From Lichtheimia corymbifera B2541 (taxonomy: Eukaryota; Mucoromycota; Mucoromycetes; Mucorales; Lichtheimiaceae), in the NCBI GenBank assembly GCA_000697475.1, contig JNEU01000739.1, forward strand, positions 1 to 51,549: DNA of 51,549 nt. Direction: 5' to 3'. The notes beneath the pieces are model-generated. The model worked only from the letters and a program-made list of their open reading frames with translations. It was not told the origin of the DNA and ran no database searches. A program made the position numbers and the translations under genes. This document shows positions 32,707 to 49,153 of this stretch, piece after piece. Every line of letters starts with the position of its first letter. The stretch's first letter is position 1.

Positions 32707-34041
32707 TCACGGACAATGTGGTGGAACCGCATATGGACATGGTACATCAGTGGGTCGTATGCAGTTGTCAGGGCATTCCTTAGGACTACTCATCGAGGGA
32801 TTTAGGGTGCGATCGGTTATAATTAGGTATAACTTACCACATGTACATTATCATGGGACAAACGGTAGAAGATGTTCGGACGTATTCAGTGACGGTTGTT
32901 GTCTCGACATGTGCTGTAGGCGTAGATTTCAGAATTGGCTCTAAAGTCTCTCTACTTTTGTTGTCATTTGCAACGGCCGCCACCTCCTTGGGTGGGCAAA
33001 CAGGCTGGTGTTGGAATGGGCACAGGGCATCTTGCGGATAACTACATGTCTCAGGGCATTCATCCGGGCTGACATCAAATTAGATGAGAACTATTGCTTA
33101 CACGCTGTTCAGCTCACTTACCAGGGGATGATAAAATCGGCACAGACTGTATTGTTAACGTCGTTATTGCTCTCAGGCTCAGGAGGTTCGACAGATATTG
33201 GTTCACCAACACAAGCTATAGAAGGGCAGCAACTACCTTCATCTTGTATAGTAGTACATGTTCCCCAGGTCGGCGTGGGTAATGGTGGGCAAGATGTAGG
33301 GCAGCTATGACTCGTCAAAGAGCTGCTGCCCAGCCCAGCTGAAGACATAGCTGCATTGTGGGTAGGCTGTGCAAACCAATTGGATGACGGTTCTTGTCCT
33401 TGATAATACCACTGGGACTTGTCGGAAATAGTTGCTGGGAGATTCCAGTGGATGTTTAATGCGGATGATGCAGAATGTGGCGACATTGAAGATGAGTCTT
33501 TCTTTCTCTGCTTATCATAGCATACAGGCTGCCCACTTTTTGGGCAACAGATGTCAGCTTCTGGGTAAAAGCAGTCGTCAGGGCAGTTTTCTGGGCATGG
33601 TGTTTCTTTGCATGGAACTAGACATGGAGACTGGCATACCGGTTCTCCAAGGAAAGGACAACATGGAGGTCCAGTGTAGCGACACGAGTAAGGACAATCT
33701 TCCGGGCTTTCATATATGTTAGCTCCCTAAAATATGTGTTATCAATTGTATCGTACTTGCCATGGGGTAGAAAGAGTGAGGCACATTATACCATTGCATT
33801 CGGCTTTGCAAACGGGAATTCCTGCACCATTGCATCCACCACTATTTGGGTAAACACAAGTTTCGCCAGATGGACAATCTGGACATTTGTATTGATAATT
33901 TGGGCATTCCAAAGTGTTTTCACCTAACAAATAGTTCTAATATGACGGTATATTCTGCCAGCGTAGGTCATGCATACCCATCACTATAAGTCTGGCAGTT
34001 ATGCCAATGAACACCATTACAACGGTCGGGCCGAATATCAT
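32707..34041 (-). CDS. secreted cysteine-rich protein with repeated CP-C motifs
   Basis: Five exons (34041-33978, 33923-33792, 33722-33122, 33041-32838, 32785-32707) give 359 residues in frame. The first exon encodes a likely signal peptide (MIFGPTVVMVFIGITARLIV). The mature part is full of cysteine doublets and CPxxC units: CPNYQYKCPDCPSGETC, CPYSC...PPCCP, CPENCPDDC, CPTSCPP, and a last exon reading CPKECPDNC and ending HCP. A Ser/Thr/Pro-rich middle has few Cys. Such spacing implies many disulphides and an extracellular or wall-bound protein. I know no named domain that fits; it may be an adhesion or effector-like protein. The short last exon is supported because it continues the CPxxC pattern. 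Confidence 0.75.
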
Positions 34042-34530
34042 ATTTTTTGGTTGTGCGGTTCGAAGGAGAAGCAATCCAATCTAAAGAACCAGAGTATTCA
34101 TTTTTATACTAATGGTTATGCACATCGTGGCGAAGTTCATTCTTCCGTGGCTTTTCCCCTCATGATTGCCGCGTCCTTTACCGTTTGCATTCAGCTGTAA
34201 TTTAATATATACCTAAAATGCATACATACAGGAGTGAACCACACACATTTGTAGCTCTGTTTTCCACCGTTCATTGTTGTGATGAAACATTAGTGATTTC
34301 GCTCTTGAGCAATGAGACGGTTTCACGAAGGAGTGATGCGGGTCCCAGCAATATAATATGGTTGCTATAGGAACAATCCCATTTTGTCATTTCTTTATCC
34401 TGGTCACTTTTGAAACAGTGGAAAAGGTTTATTACTACAAAGTTTTTACAGTTGGTCATAAACAAGACTTCGCTGAAGAGCATCATCTCTGTTATTGAAA
34501 TTCGGATATGGTGTTGGGCATTGGCATATG
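34042..34530. other. intergenic spacer with no gene seen
   Basis: About 490 bp between the start of the cysteine-rich gene and the stop of the FMN-binding gene, both on the minus strand. Short frames are present on both strands but none has support. It should contain the promoter of the cysteine-rich gene. Confidence 0.4.
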
Positions 34531-35391
34531 TTAATTTAATCCCTTGGTATACCATTGACTATCAACCTTATAATATAAGCTATGCTTTCCAGTAGGTAGA
34601 ACCAAATGGTCAACTCTATCCACATCCAACAGTAAAACCGCGAAATTTTCGTAGCCTGCTTCCAAAAATTGCTGCTGGGCATCATCGTATGCGGTAAACC
34701 ATCCGCTATTCATGTCAACATCTTTGATTTGTAGCGCGTCGAATGGGCAATCTGAAGCAAAGGTCGGCCGTAAAGTATCACTCATTCGATACCATTGTCG
34801 AAGTCTCTCCGCTTGCCAATTAAAGGAAACTGTGTCATTTTTGGAATTGATCAAAAAAGCCTTGGTCGCCAATTCTTTGACTGCCAGGGGATCCACTCTT
34901 TTTGTCGGCATTACACGCTTGCTCAAATCCTCTGATGGTGAATTGTGATGTCCCACAACGCGTATCTTGCCATATAGTCTGAATTGTTCCTGAGTACAGT
35001 GCAGATACCTTATCAGGTCTAATTAATTAGCTGGATTGCATTCGAGTTAGCTCTAGACTCTTGTTACCAGTTGACTTCAGCCATCGGGTTATGGGCAATG
35101 TCCTTCATTTTTTGGGAACGTAAGTCAGTGGTGATAACGAGCAAATCACTTTGCCACCCGGTATCTTCACGATGATCTTGCCCACAGAAACCTCTGTGTT
35201 TAATATCGATTAGTAAGTCGGTATATTGCCATAGCACCATAAAACTACTACCTAAAAACAACTGTACGATTGGCAGGTGTATTGTCTGTTTTCACAGTAG
35301 CAAGAGACATATATGTTGCTGATGCCCCAATCTGCTCAATGTTAGTTCGTAGACGAGATTCGATTAATGCTTTCCAAGGTGTAGTCATCAT
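34531..35391 (-). CDS. Alr4036-type FMN-binding pyridoxamine 5-phosphate oxidase-like protein
   Basis: Three exons (35391-35252, 35193-35068, 35008-34531) encode 247 residues. The N-terminus MMTTPWKALIESRL, then TYMSLATVKTDNTPANRTVV and GFCGQDHREDTGWQSDLLVI fit the Pyridox_oxase_2/Alr4036 FMN-binding family, as do NPMAEVNWYLHCTQEQFRLYG and the C-terminal LRPTFASDCPFDALQ. The family has a split-barrel fold that binds FMN; its substrate in fungi is not established, so oxidase activity on pyridoxamine phosphate should not be assumed. Two ATGs are adjacent at the start (35391 and 35388). It is the last-but-one of four consecutive minus-strand neighbours. Confidence 0.85.
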
Positions 35392-35941
35392 TAGAACGGC
35401 CTCCTGGGTTAGCGAGCGGATAAAAATGTGTCATATGTGATCCATTTTCGGGCTTGTCTGATTCGCCTGGCACCAGAATCTTGTATTCTTATCGATTGAT
35501 AAGCAGCTACTCAATGTCCCCAAGGGGTAGCATTTTAATTTACATTTACGAAATCATGTCGTTGGGGATAAAGTATGTCCATATATGTAATTGTATGCTT
35601 TCGGATAAAGATCATACCTTTGTTACTTGACTATCTTGCAAAGTTTTTCTTCCTGGAGTTGTGCATTCTCCAGTCAGCGGACATACCATTCATATACATT
35701 TGTAGGAAGGAGATGCTATCAACGTTTCATTATCCTTCACATGAATCGATAACAGCAGCGAAAATCATTTGAGTTGTGCTAGGGTGGCGTTCATTCATGC
35801 AGAAAAGGTAACTGGTAAATAAAAATCTAATGAAGCTATCAATAACAATAGACGCAAGAATTAATAAAAAATGTAACTATTAACTATTGAACAAGAAGAA
35901 AAGGTGGTCTCAAGCGAAATGAAACGGCAACGATGACTGGT

Positions 35942-38602
35942 TTATGCTATGATATTGAGAGCTTTTTTGAACCATGGTAGGTTCTTCTCGTGTTCGTCCA
36001 CTGCAGCAATCTCAGCTTGCGTGACACGGCCCGTATCGAAGTCTGATAGCACATAGTCAGTAGGTTAATTACACAGACCATATAACACTCACCAATGTCA
36101 TCCAAAGATACAACACGTGTACGTCGAATGAGTTTGTATGCAACGTAAGCGACAACAGCAGGAACGATGCCAATGTAATTAGTAGCAAATAGCACACCAT
36201 CAAAGTGAGGAGTAAACGCCGTATAACCTGTAGAATGATGAGCTTAATCTTTCATACATTGAACATGTTAAGCTGACATACCTTGACCAAGGATGATCAA
36301 AATGCATAAAACGCATGCAAACAGCGATGGGATGGGGAACAAAAACGTTTTGTAAGGCAGGTCCTTCAAATCACGCCCTTTGAGATAGATATGAGATCTC
36401 GTGAAATGGCTGCTGTAGGTACGTACCTTGGTGTTTATAAGCACGGCGAAATCGCATGTGGATGACAGCAATACCCCACCAGCTGATGAATCCAGTAACT
36501 GCTGTAATACTTAAGAACCAATTGAAAGCAGCAGAAGCACTATACGCCACCTTTCAGTAAGGACATGGTTTAGCTTGGATGGCTTTTTTCGATGCAACTA
36601 ACCTATATATTGACGCAAAGACGCAGGCAAAGCCAACGCTGGATGAAAACAGGACCGCCCAGTAGGGTGCACCAAACCGATTGGTTGTCGAGAAAAATGC
36701 AGGTGCGTTTCCATCATGTGCTAGGCCCAGTAAAGTTCGTGAACAAGTATAAATGCCAGAGTTACCGGCAGATAAAACGCTGATGTCATTTGTAAGCATA
36801 CACCCAGCCGCAGGTTTTCGTTAAGTTGAACAATACCTCGTCAAAGTTACTGCGTTTATCACATGGCTGGCCACTTCGATGCCTGCTAATTCGAATACAA
36901 GAGTAAACGAGGCAGTAGCTGCAGAGTCATCAGTGTTTGCTAGATCAGGGTTATCGCTAGGTAAGCATAGACCTAATAGGAAGATGGTAACAATGTAAAA
37001 AAATACAATGCGCCAAAAGGTATTGCGGATTGCGCGCGGAACCGTTTTTGTTGGATTCTGTGCTTCGCCAGCGGTAATACCGACTAGATATGCATATGCA
37101 AGGGGTTATTCATACCATCAAAACTCATGTATATGGAATGTTACCAATCTCAGTGCCTTGGAAGGAGAAGCCTGCTGTAAGTAAAACGCTGACCAAACCG
37201 ACACCACCATCGACAAAAGCACCAGGATCACGCCAATACCTTGGAGTTCATCCGATGGTAAGTTTCATTATCGCGATTACGTTCAAGAATACACATACTT
37301 AAACCCAAGAACTTGACCACCAAGACCACCAGACGCAATACAAATAGCTTTGTGGAATCATGCTATCATGAGTGAACTAGATGCTATTGAACATGCACAT
37401 ATTCCCTTACCGATGATTATAAAAACAATCACGATCAAAATTTTGATCATCGCAAACCAGTATTCGAGCTCTCCATACAATCTGAAGTGATAACGGGTCA
37501 AATCAATTGAAATTACGCTCAAGTTTACTTACTTCACACTGACTAAGTTGATCGCAACCAATATGACAAGGAAAATTGCCGACCAAACAGCATCGGGCAT
37601 TACAGGTTTCCAGAAGTCGATAATGGTTGCAGCCGCGGATAACTCTGGAAACAAGGTCAGCTAGTGTTCGTTTTACTCCAAGTGACACACATACCGGTGG
37701 CTATGCTAACGGCCTACAGTGATCGTGCCTTATTAGTCTCAGGAAAACTTAAAACGCGGAGTTGATGAAACTTACCCACTGTGAAGCGTCAAGAGTAAAG
37801 TTATGATACGACAGATTATTAGTTGCCTCTTTCTAAAGCCGATTCTACCCCAGGTTTACACTTACATTGAACCTATTCAATTAAAATCATCAGCTCAAAG
37901 CGCAATATTCAAACGATACAATGTCAATGCTTCGATATATTTACCAGTAGTTCCAACCAAGAGCGAACCCAAATGCCGGATCCACGAAGCGGGTGGCGTA
38001 ATGATTGAACGAACCAGATACTGAGCGGAACGTCGGGATTTTAGAGGTTTGATAATCTCGATCAGTGATCTGCTCAAGCTTACCAGGAAGGAATGTTGCC
38101 ATTTCACCAAGACAGGTCATAATGCAATATACCTGAAAGGCCTGAATTAACGCTATGAACTACACCACCAATACCTCAAACTACCATTATTCCGACAATT
38201 GCATAGGCAATCAATGCACCTGCAGGCCCAGCCTGTGACAATTAAATTTGGTTAGTGGAAGATCTCAGGGATAGATGTTTTATTTGTCACCTACGGTTGC
38301 AATATTTTCACCAGTAGTCAAGAAAAGACCAGTGCTACAATCGTTGCCCTATTCATGAGCCATACTGCTCAATGCCAATCAAGCCAAAAACCTTACCCAA
38401 TAGCTCCTCCTAATGAGATCATTTGAATATGTCTTGCACTTAGACCTCGTTTCGTTCCATGTTGTATATCAGCCGCTGAGAGGTGGTATTCATCGCCATC
38501 GGATAGAGTGGATGTTGGTTCGACGACTGCTTCGACCTTTTCGTCATAAGGATCCGGTGATCGCTTTATACCCTGTTCAAGCCAGCTTTGTTTATCTGAC
38601 AT
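35942..38602 (-). CDS. amino-acid permease of the fungal YAT family
   Basis: A minus-strand gene with many short exons. It starts MSDKQSWLEQ at 38602 and ends with FKKALNIIA at 35942. A cytosolic N-terminus leads to the first helix region SLGGAIG / TGLFLTTGENIATAGPAGAL, which holds the substrate-binding GTG motif, followed by ALIAYAIVGIMVYCIM, CLGEMATFLP and later membrane spans. Further hallmarks are TAGEAQNPTKTVPRAI (about 37040), NSGIYTCSRTLLGLAHDGNAP (about 36720) and RRAYKHQG (about 36430). The family imports amino acids across the plasma membrane with protons; specificity cannot be read from this sequence. No frame break was obvious. Expression of such genes is commonly nitrogen-controlled, which I did not test. 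Confidence 0.88.
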
Positions 38603-39137
38603 GAACGGCCTTTATGCAAATAAACACAAAAAAAGAAGGAAAAAAATCTGGCTGCAATTTTTATTGCTTCCGAATGGTTTCTATAGCTAAACCCAGCATG
38701 GTACTCTGGCAGCAGTGAGTCAGACAAATTGCGGAGCACAAGTTGGCGGGATATAGCACGGTTACTAGAAGAGCTTGGTTGGTACTCTCAGGGGTATTAG
38801 TGATAAGAAGGCCTGCATTATGCTTGTGTACCATGTTTGCAAAAGAAATGACCAAAGTGGGATACAAACTAAATCACGTGGACGACTATAAAAATGCCTT
38901 GTTTTAAGGTAAGGAGGTCATCAACGAAAAAAAGCAAGGTTCTTGGTATTACAGTTAGCTGAAGGATATAAACCGATAACACAGAAATGATAATTTGATG
39001 ACTTCACATCGCAGTAATATGTGTCCATTTTGTCAATGATGGTGAGTGGATGATGGTGGAATACTTGTCGGAGAATGCACGTAAAATGCTGCTATTAGAC
39101 TGGGCTCTTGACAGACCATTAAAGTGCGTCTTTCGCA
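38603..39137. promoter_or_regulatory. divergent promoter region of permease and MTR10
   Basis: About 535 bp between two divergent start codons. No supported coding frame is present. A-rich stretches lie close to the permease start. I recognise no specific factor-binding sites. Confidence 0.35.
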
Positions 39138-42100
39138 ATGAGCGCCACGATTCCCCAAGTATTACAAGCGCTCACAGCATTGTATTCTGCTCCCGATCAA
39201 CAAGCAAAGAAATCTGCCAATCGATGGCTTGACAATTTCCAGAAGCAGGTTTGTTGTCTCTTTCGTTTCAAGGCCTGATTCTAACATGAAGATTACAGCC
39301 CGAGGCATGGTCTGCAGCAGATTTTCTACTAGAGTCGACTGATTGCAACACAGAAGCCCGTCTTTTTGCCGCACAAACATTGCGAACAAAGGTGAATACG
39401 CTAAACTTCGATAACCAACATATGCTCATGTTCTTGGTGATATGCATAGATAGTTTATGACCTACGGGATCTTGATGAGCCGGCACGACTTTCGTTACGG
39501 GATTCACTAGTGGAGCGACTCAAAATTTCAGTCTCAGGACCCAAAGTCATCACGTTACAGCTGTGCCTAGCTTTGGCTGATCTTGCAATCCAAATCCCAA
39601 GCTGGACTACTGCGATCCAAGATATGGTCAATAAGTTTGGCGGATCAATGGATATGAGCATCTGCGTAATCGAGTTCCTAAGAGTACTCCCAGAAGAATT
39701 GAACGGAAATAGCCGTATACCTCTTTCCGTAAGTACATAGGAAGCGTTGAGAAGCAGCAGCTATTAATCATAATGAGTGTATTTAGGATAGCCAATTCAA
39801 GGAACAAAGTATGAGTCTCGTACAAAAGAATGCCGAGGAAGTAATGAAGATCCTTCTTATGTATATGCAGGCTAGCGGTAAGATCCATTGACTAGGTATG
39901 TAGCAATGTATGCTCATTCTATACATAGCCGGCAACACCAATATACAGGAATGTGTGTTCCAAGCGCTTTCTAGCTGGCTCAGAACTGGAGACGTAGGCA
40001 CAAGGTTTCTAGCAGAAAGTCCATTGATTGGATTGGCATTTGGAGCATTGGAGAACCCTGAGCTATTCGATGCTGCTGTCGATTTGATTTGTGAGATTAT
40101 GTACGAGACGCGAGATGTAAACGAATCCCGTGAAACGATTCAAGCTATCTATACCCTTATTGTTCCACTATTGGCGAAGCTCAAGGAAGCCAAAAATGAA
40201 GAGGACAGTGATACAGTACGTGGCTATTGTCGTCTATTTGTGACAGCAGGAGAAATCTACGTTCCTTTGATCGTGCAGCATCCGGCATTACTCGAAGCAC
40301 TTTTGGATGGTGTGATGGAATGTACATCTTACAGCGACCTTGAAATTGTTCCAATCACTTTCAAATTCTGGTATGAGCTTACCAATACGCTCAAAAGCCC
40401 TCGATTTCAATCTGCGCTACCAGCACTCGGTGGTTATTTTGACAGACTTGTTGACATCATGATCATGCATCTCCACTATCCCGACTATTCCCATTCTTGG
40501 ACAGCGGAAGAACGTGATGATTTCCGAGATTTCAGACATGAAATGGGCGATACTTTGAAGGACTGTTGTCAAATACTAGGTGCTGAGAGATGCCTGGAAA
40601 AGCCATTCATCAAAATTAAGACGTTGCTCGATCAAACAGAACCTGTACCATGGCAACAACTCGAGGCGCCTATTTTTTCTTTGCGGGCCATGGGATCTGA
40701 AGTACCAGAATCTGAGGAAAAAGTTATGCCACAGATATTGGAGCTATTATCCAGATTACCTGATCATCCCAAAATCCGTTATGCAGCGACATTAGTCATC
40801 TCACGATATTCATTCTGGACACGACTACATCCACAGTTCATTACTTATCAGCTCAATTTCATTTCAGCTGGTTTTCAGAATGATGAAGTGGCCGCGGCAA
40901 GCGCTTTGGCACTGAAATATCTCTGCAAGGATTGTAGCGAGGTATACACATATAGCTGATTATAACGATAAATATGCTGACAAAAGTTGCTATTAGCTAC
41001 TAGTAGATTACGTATCAGATCTTCATCCATTCTACACAAGCATCATACGTAGCCTTCCGTTTAGTGACGCGCTTGACGTGACAGAAGCTGTTGCACATGT
41101 GCTTGCGGCAGTTCCAATTGCAAACATGCAGGACACACTGCAGCATTTCTGCTTACCGCTAGCCCAGGACTTGCACACAATTGTAATGAAAGACAAAGCT
41201 TCAATTACACGCGAAGATTCCGTTCGTGTTGGAGGTAAATAAGTGTTATGTGTGATACATTTATCGAGAGCTGACGAGTTGGAGTTGTAAATAGATTTGT
41301 TGGATGAAATCGCGGTTTTCTTGGAAATAATCCATCCTGACATTCCTCTTGGCCAACCTCATCCCTGTGTCAACTTTGTGAACGAGTTATGGCTCGTGTT
41401 TGATCTATGCTTGGATAAATTTGGCAACGACATGCCCGTATGCGAACAACTAGGCAAATGCTTCAAGAACTGCGTGCAATCTTACAAGCTTCACTTTTTG
41501 CCGCTACTACCCCAATTAATAGAGCGGATAACAAGTGGATTTGAATGCAGCGGGTTGAGCGTATACCTGTATGTGGCTCATAAGATTGTCAAGGAATATG
41601 GCTCGGGTGGGCCAGAAAACGCAGCAGGCTGTTTCGGTCTTGTAGAGCGTATGAGCGCAATTATGTTCTCGAAGGCGAGTGAAAAACAATTCCAAGACAT
41701 GCCCGATGGTAAGTTATATATTATTTGATTAAATCGTTTGGTACAATGGACAAGAACTGACATTTAACTACTTTATAGTGGTAGACGACTATTTCCGGTT
41801 GATCACAGAAATGCTGAAGATTATACCAACCAATCTCATTCAAAGTCCATTGTTGGCATCGATCTTCCAAGGTGGTCTTATTGGTTTATCACTTGATGAA
41901 AAGAACGCCCTTGGTTCTGTGGTTGCATTTTATCGTCAGTTATTGGATATTGCTGTATCAGTGAACCACCATCGTGCATCAAATAGCTCCGTAACCGAAT
42001 CAGCAGCAGCCGATCAGAACGCCAACATAGTTACGCAGCTCTTCCGTGAATGTGGGAGTACCTTCTTCAATATCTTATTCCAAGGATTAATCTCGCATTA

Positions 42101-42416
42101 CAACTGGGATATCATTCCGGAAGTAGCCAGTATTTTGAAAACTCTTTCGCAAATCCTCCCAAAGGAATCAAGTGAATGGATCGTTTTCATGGTTACAAAT
42201 ATCCCAGAAGAGACAATATCGGCAAACATGAAAAATGACTTCCTTCAAAGCTATGTGAGGTAAATAGCACATTATATCCTTGCAGTCTATATCGGTTACT
42301 AATTATACATACACAGTGCGGTGCAAGAAAAACATTGGGCGAAGGCGCGTCGTGTGTTATCAGATTTCATTGTTGCATATAGAAGGAAGAACACGGTGCA
42401 ATCTAGAAAAGAGTAG
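39138..42416 (+). CDS. MTR10: importin-beta family nuclear transport receptor (transportin-3/MTR10)
   Basis: The protein starts MSATIPQVLQALTALY and runs as helical HEAT-type repeats to its end near 42416. Exon 1 is 39138-39248, exon 2 39299-39391, then 39450 onward; the longest coding piece is 39930-40940. Typical text includes SLRDSLVERL, WLRTGDVG, ALKYLCKDCSE and LFVTAGEIYVPLI, matching transportin-3/Mtr10 proteins. In yeast and animals this receptor imports SR-type RNA-binding proteins (for example Npl3) in a Ran-GTP-dependent way and also affects tRNA traffic. The third exon is best started at the first of two nearby AGs (39448-49), which gives KIVYDLRDLDE in frame; the second AG shifts the frame. 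It is divergent from the permease. Confidence 0.9.
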
Positions 42417-42789
42417 ATAAAGAATGTGTGCAGTGCTATAACCTTGAACTAGTCTTCCGTTCTCTTGCTTCGCTGGCGAGATATAGATTGCCTGTTTCTG
42501 CTTTCGTCTGTTGTACATGTGCCTGTTTTATGCTCTTCATTTGTGGTCTTATAATTATTACTGAGGGAGAAAGAGAGAGAGAGAGAGAGAGAGAGGGAGA
42601 GGCAAAGCTATCATGGTAACAGCATGCTTGCTGATGTAAACGTAAAGCCTCGCTACACACTACGTTGGGTTGTCTGCTGTAGAGATGGTTGACAGGACAT
42701 CCAAAATCGTAGATTTAGTGCCGATCGGGGGCCAGCGTGCTTTTGGTAGCAACGGCCTACAATCCTGCTAGGTTAGTTCTCCTTCTTAC
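42417..42789. other. intergenic spacer with GA microsatellite
   Basis: A run of GA dinucleotides, interrupted by GGG, covers about 42563-42600. The rest shows no gene. The region lies between the MTR10 stop and the start of the esterase-like gene and should include the promoter of the latter. Confidence 0.6.
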
Positions 42790-44496
42790 ATGATATCAAC
42801 ACAGTGGCGGAATATCGGTTTTGTTACTGCAATTGTGGTTCTCTTATTCACCATCCTTCATTTGCAACAAGAAACCCGAACCGTAACGGAGAGCATTCCT
42901 GACACTGAGCTCGAGACACAACGATTTGATCAGCAACCAGGCACAGATGATATTGACGATTCTGAATCCTTGGAAATCCCGGCTTCCAATGAGCCAGCAC
43001 CCTGCGATCTAGTAGACTTTGGTTGGCTGTAAGGATTGACAAATGATATCTGTGGTCTATATTTTAATAATCGTTCTAGAGCTTCTGATCGCAAATACTG
43101 GGATGGCTGGGGTTCCAAAGCAATGTTTATGAGAGCTGATGGAAACTTTACACGCAAGGATGTCATTGCAAATGAGGGTGATACCATATGCGTGGTTGTA
43201 TTGGTAAGTTTGAATTATCACGTGACGAAGACATGGTTGATGATTGATTTTTTTTAGCTTGGTCCCACTCCAGCACCATCTGCTATTCGATCAGAAAAGC
43301 ATTTGGCTCCCGCAGACAGCCTTGTGATGACAGCGATGGGTCGCCAGAACAAACGTACAGTAAAGCTACGACAACATCAGACGCAAACCAACGTGTATTA
43401 CGCTGCGGTCCAATTTATGCACGAAGACATCTATGATCTCGACACAAGGATCGAATACAGATCATACTTTTGGGAAACACCATCACATCACGCCTATCGA
43501 CCTTTCCGTTTCCAATCAAAAAACAAGCTTATTGTCAAAGCCAGTGATGATCAGCAATCGATAGCACTTCCTCCATGCGATTATAAGAATTCGCTTCACC
43601 AAGACGGCGTCTGGATGAGTAAAGACGAGTACCAACGTCGTTATCCGCTCGATTTTTATGGCATGTTTGGCACTCCACAAGAAGACCACGCTCAGAACGA
43701 CCACTTCTTTATCCCAGATCATTGCAAGCCTCAATATATCAGTATAGGCCAAGCTATTCAATGCCTGGAGGATCAGACTGTGCATGTTTGGGCAGACAAT
43801 AATGTTCGAAGGTTGGTTATATGGTATAATGGTTGAAGTGACTTTGCTAATTTTACGATTCATAGGAATTTGAAGGCATTTAGCAGTGGCAATAGATGGT
43901 GTACGGAATCATCCAAGAGTGCTTGTATATGCGATGACGATTATGAGAAGCATGCCGAACTTTATCCATGGGCAACCGATTTCAATGTTCCTTTGAAGAT
44001 TAATGAAACATGGCATGCCAACACCGAGTTCTATTTTAATCTCGTGGACACAGCACTCCTTGAAGCAAATTGGGGGCAAATCATATCTCGGCGAGCTGCT
44101 CAGCTGAAGGAAGCGGACATTGTCATTGTTGGGTTCGGTAATGAGGATATTCGACTACGCACTGTTACACCTACAGAATTCGCGAGAGCCTTTTCAAAAT
44201 TACTCCATTATCTTGCCCATGAGGTTTATCCAAAGCAGCGTATCATTGTGCGCACTCCGCAACCTTTCTGCTGTGGCTCTATTTACTCAACTGCTTGGAA
44301 TTCAGGAAGAAGCGAAGCTTTCACGCAAGCTGTAATGGACGCATACTCCTGGGATGACCGTGTAATGCTGTGGAATGTTCATGCATTAGGAATAGCTGAT
44401 AATATGTGCGTGTCAGCTGGAACGGCATATACGAATCGCAGGGTAGTCAATATTGAGAATATGCAATTGTGGAATCTTTTGTGCCCAGCTTTATAA
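42790..44496 (+). CDS. type II membrane protein, PC-esterase/SGNH-like with altered serine motif
   Basis: Four exons (42790-43028, 43080-43203, 43258-43811, 43866-44496) encode 515 residues. The N-terminus has a single membrane anchor (about residues 10-25, IGFVTAIVVLLFTILHL) and an acidic stem, so the bulk should face the Golgi lumen or outside. The luminal part has conserved Cys and Trp residues and a motif VHVWADNNVRR at about residue 300 that sits where PC-esterase/SGNH proteins carry GDSxxR. Downstream DIVIVGFGNEDIR could be the second block. The expected Ser is Asn, so catalysis may be lost or different. The first intron removes an in-frame TAA at 43029-43031. Related enzymes modify glycans by acylation; the role here is unknown. 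Confidence 0.65.
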
Positions 44497-44752
44497 ACGT
44501 GTATACCTTTTAATTCAAAACATCATCTGATATAGAATTCATACAAGCATGTTTGTTGCGTATAATAGCCCTTATCGGGGCATGACAAAATGACAAAACG
44601 TTACTAGGTCTCTTGTAGCAATAGCTGTGATCCTCACCGGGCACATGTTTCAAAAAGTTCATTTAATGATTACTTCTAATACTTGTTTCTATATTGGTCT
44701 CTGGATTCCCGAATGAAACAGCTATTATTTTAACTAGATGGCACTTTTACAT
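44497..44752. other. short convergent spacer
   Basis: A 256-bp region between the stop codons of the esterase-like gene and PEX6. It must hold both 3-prime ends; no gene or stable hairpin was apparent. Confidence 0.4.
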
Positions 44753-48750
<3,998 letters not shown>

Positions 48751-49153
48751 AGAGACTTATTACGTAAAGGCAATTGTCAATTATACAAATAAAGGCAGCC
48801 TATTTAAGCAGTAGTTTTTAAACCCCGCGACTAGATCTAGTTGTTACTTTGGATTATGTTTACGACTGAAGTATCCGTTCGCATAAAGCAAGCTTTTTAC
48901 ATAAGGTTATTTTGCCTCTGAATATTCTACTTTGCTAAAAAGATTGGGGTTTCAACGACTCGTCGTGATATGGCAAACAAGCTTCGAGGGCAGGCCATTC
49001 CCTAATTTAGCAACGACTAGATCTAGTTGTGAAATAAAAGCCTTTTTTCTTACCCATCCATCACATTATACATCAAGCAACACGTTTTAAAGATAATACA
49101 TCATTTATATATTTTATGACAAACATCAATAAAGATGCTTAGTTATCACGAAA
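48751..49153. promoter_or_regulatory. bidirectional promoter with two identical palindromic sites
   Basis: The 403-bp spacer between PEX6 (minus) and the small protease-tail gene (plus) carries the 17-bp sequence CGACTAGATCTAGTTGT twice, at 48828-48844 and 49014-49030. Each contains the 12-bp palindrome ACTAGATCTAGT. One copy is about 80 bp from the PEX6 start and the other about 125 bp from the other start, as expected for a shared regulatory site; insertion-related duplication is an alternative. Confidence 0.5.

Noticed and set aside
43029..43031. In-frame TAA in the esterase-like gene, which could mean a pseudogene or readthrough
   Set aside because: A GTAAGG donor at 43029 and a CTAG acceptor at 43078-79 remove it as a short intron and keep the frame.
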